Below the pieces are notes generated by a model. The model made no database searches. It worked only from the letters and a program-made list of their open reading frames with translations, and was not told the DNA's origin. A DNA stretch of 13,926 nucleotides from JBOHBN01 sp050698355 (GTDB lineage: Bacteria > Actinomycetota > Actinomycetes > Streptosporangiales > WHST01), in contig JBOHBN010000247.1 in NCBI GenBank assembly GCA_050698355.1, positions 1-13,926 of the forward strand, in the 5' to 3' direction. Shown one piece after another: positions 13,054-13,926 of the stretch (its first letter is position 1; the number at the start of each line of letters is the position of its first letter). Made by a program: the position numbers and the translations under genes.

Positions 13054-13095
13054 TGTCAGTGCCTCGTTGAGCCGTGGCTCAACGAGGCACTGACA
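13054..13095. terminator. Bidirectional terminator, perfect 20-bp inverted repeat
   Basis: The arms at 13054-13073 and 13076-13095 are exact reverse complements over 20 bp with only GT between them; the RNA would fold with a CGTG tetraloop. A further CAAG (13048-13051) and CTTG (13097-13100) extend the stem past a small internal loop. It starts 7 nt after the membrane-protein stop and ends 26 nt before the stop of the convergent Nudix gene, so it can end transcription from both sides. Confidence 0.85.
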
Positions 13096-13121
13096 ACTTG
13101 CAGGGACTGGGCGAGATGCGG

Positions 13122-13790
13122 TCAGCGCTCCGGCGCGTCGGCGGGGCGCAGCGACGCGTAACCGTCAGCGCGGGCCGCCCACGCGGCGAGCGCACCGTGC
13201 ACCAGGGTCGGGCTGTGCAGGTCGCCGGCGAGGATCTTGCCGACGATCTCCGCGAGCGGCACCCACGCGATCGGCATCCCCACCTCCTCGCCGTGCAGGT
13301 CCTCCGGGCGTCCTGCCGCGATCGGGCGGACGCCGCGGGCGAGCAGCATCCGCAGCCGCTCGGCCGACGCGCCCGGACTCATCCGGACGTCGACGAGCGT
13401 GCACCAGTCGTCCGCCTCGTAGCCGGTCTCCTCGTACAGCTCGCGCCTGCCGACCTCCAGCAGCGTCTCGCCGTCCATGTCCCGCAGCCCCGCCGGCGGC
13501 TCGAACAGGAACGCGCCGACCGGATGCCGGTACTGCCGGACGAGGAGTACGCGCTCGCGCTCGTCGAGCGCCAGGATGCCGACCGCCCCGGGGTGGGTGA
13601 TGTAGTCGCGCACGACCTCGCCGGCGGCGCCGAGCCCGACGGTGTCGCGGTGTACGTCCCACACCTTGCCGCGGAATGGCACCTCCCGGGCGCCGACGGG
13701 CAGCGACGACGGCTCGTCGACGATCTCCCCTTGCCACAGCGTCGTTCCACCGGGAATGACGAGGTCCTCCACCTGCTCGTGCCCGGTCAC
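13122..13790 (-). CDS. Nudix hydrolase, ADP-ribose pyrophosphatase type
   Basis: A 222-residue Nudix hydrolase. The Nudix box runs from G101 to Y124: G, six residues, E108, seven residues, then RELYEETGY with all metal-binding glutamates. The first spacer is one residue longer than the general consensus (GX5E), a feature shared by actinobacterial ADP-ribose pyrophosphatases such as Rv1700. A proline at 139, 15 residues after the box (MSPGASAERLRMLLARG), is the mark of ADP-ribose-specific members, and VRQYRHP (84-90) before the box also fits. Expected reaction: ADP-ribose to AMP and ribose 5-phosphate. GTG 13790 overlaps the pyrG stop as GTGA. The order pyrG - Nudix - xerD is conserved in actinobacteria, here interrupted by the membrane protein, the type VII-like pair and ald. 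Confidence 0.92.
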   Translation of the reverse strand: MTGHEQVEDLVIPGGTTLWQGEIVDEPSSLPVGAREVPFRGKVWDVHRDTVGLGAAGEVVRDYITHPGAVGILALDERERVLLVRQYRHPVGAFLFEPPAGLRDMDGETLLEVGRRELYEETGYEADDWCTLVDVRMSPGASAERLRMLLARGVRPIAAGRPEDLHGEEVGMPIAWVPLAEIVGKILAGDLHSPTLVHGALAAWAARADGYASLRPADAPER

Positions 13791-13926
13791 GCGTTCACCA
13801 CGTCCTCGATGGTCTGCACCGCCGCGACGCCGTCGCCGACCTCGTCCTGCTCGCGCGGCCAGTCGCCGAGGCCCTCGGCGTGGTGGATCGCCGCGGCGAC
13901 GAGCCCGGCGAACAACGGGTGGGGAC
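13787..13926 (-). CDS. pyrG: CTP synthase, C-terminal end only
   Basis: Only the last 46 codons are in the window; the gene continues past the right edge. The visible residues PHPLFAGLVAAAIHHAEG match the conserved C-terminal end of PyrG (RPHPLFxGLIxAA), which aminates UTP to CTP using glutamine. The final 28 residues or so are a variable acidic tail (EQDEVGDGVAAVQTIEDVV). The stop overlaps the Nudix start as GTGA. The position next to the Nudix gene agrees with Mycobacterium (Rv1699-Rv1700). Identification rests on a short stretch plus synteny. Confidence 0.85.
   Translation of the reverse strand, partial: PHPLFAGLVAAAIHHAEGLGDWPREQDEVGDGVAAVQTIEDVVNA

Noticed and set aside
1..13926. CRISPR arrays, insertion sequences, transposases or phage genes.
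   Set aside because: No spaced direct repeats, no transposase or phage motif; the only recombinase is XerD in its conserved neighbourhood.

Overview
The window is a GC-rich, densely packed stretch of chromosome from a high-GC actinobacterium. Sampled blocks in the housekeeping genes reach about 75% G+C, GTG and TTG starts are common, and the gene order parA - (small protein) - scpA - scpB - RNA pseudouridine synthase - cmk - der, with xerD, a Nudix hydrolase and pyrG upstream, is the order known from Mycobacterium and Streptomyces. I cannot name the genus from the sequence alone.

Almost everything is on the minus strand, so transcription runs from high to low coordinates. From the right end: the 3' end of pyrG (CTP synthase) overlaps by GTGA a Nudix hydrolase of the ADP-ribose pyrophosphatase type. 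A convergent plus-strand gene for a small four-helix membrane protein comes next, and a perfect 20-bp inverted repeat separates the two as a likely bidirectional terminator. Beyond a divergent intergenic region with an operator-like repeat lies a two-gene minus-strand unit of lower G+C: a small EspC/WXG-like helical protein and a 430-residue protein whose N-terminal domain looks like a type VII secretion substrate (W-S-G loop). No type VII machinery is in view. A nested hairpin closes this unit. Then come ald (L-alanine dehydrogenase, all catalytic residues present) and xerD (tyrosine recombinase), which are close enough to be co-transcribed.

After a 245-bp intergenic region with several inverted repeats and a candidate promoter comes a long operon of ten genes: parA-type ATPase, a putative ribbon-helix-helix protein, scpA, scpB, S4-domain pseudouridine synthase, tyrA (prephenate dehydrogenase with ACT domain), cmk, a PlsC-type acyltransferase, der (EngA) and a class I methyltransferase cut by the left edge. 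Five of its junctions are 4-nt ATGA/GTGA overlaps, one is a 1-nt TGATG overlap and one is a 16-nt overlap, so translational coupling is likely throughout.

Functionally the operon joins chromosome organisation (ParA, RHH protein, ScpA/ScpB kleisin and its partner; XerD for dimer resolution lies just upstream) with ribosome maturation (pseudouridine synthase, Der), nucleotide supply (Cmk, and PyrG further off), phospholipid synthesis and tyrosine synthesis. The two parts least explained by housekeeping are the ParA/RHH pair joined to ScpAB, and the orphan type VII-like pair beside a membrane protein. Most of the window is ordinary conserved actinobacterial core genome.
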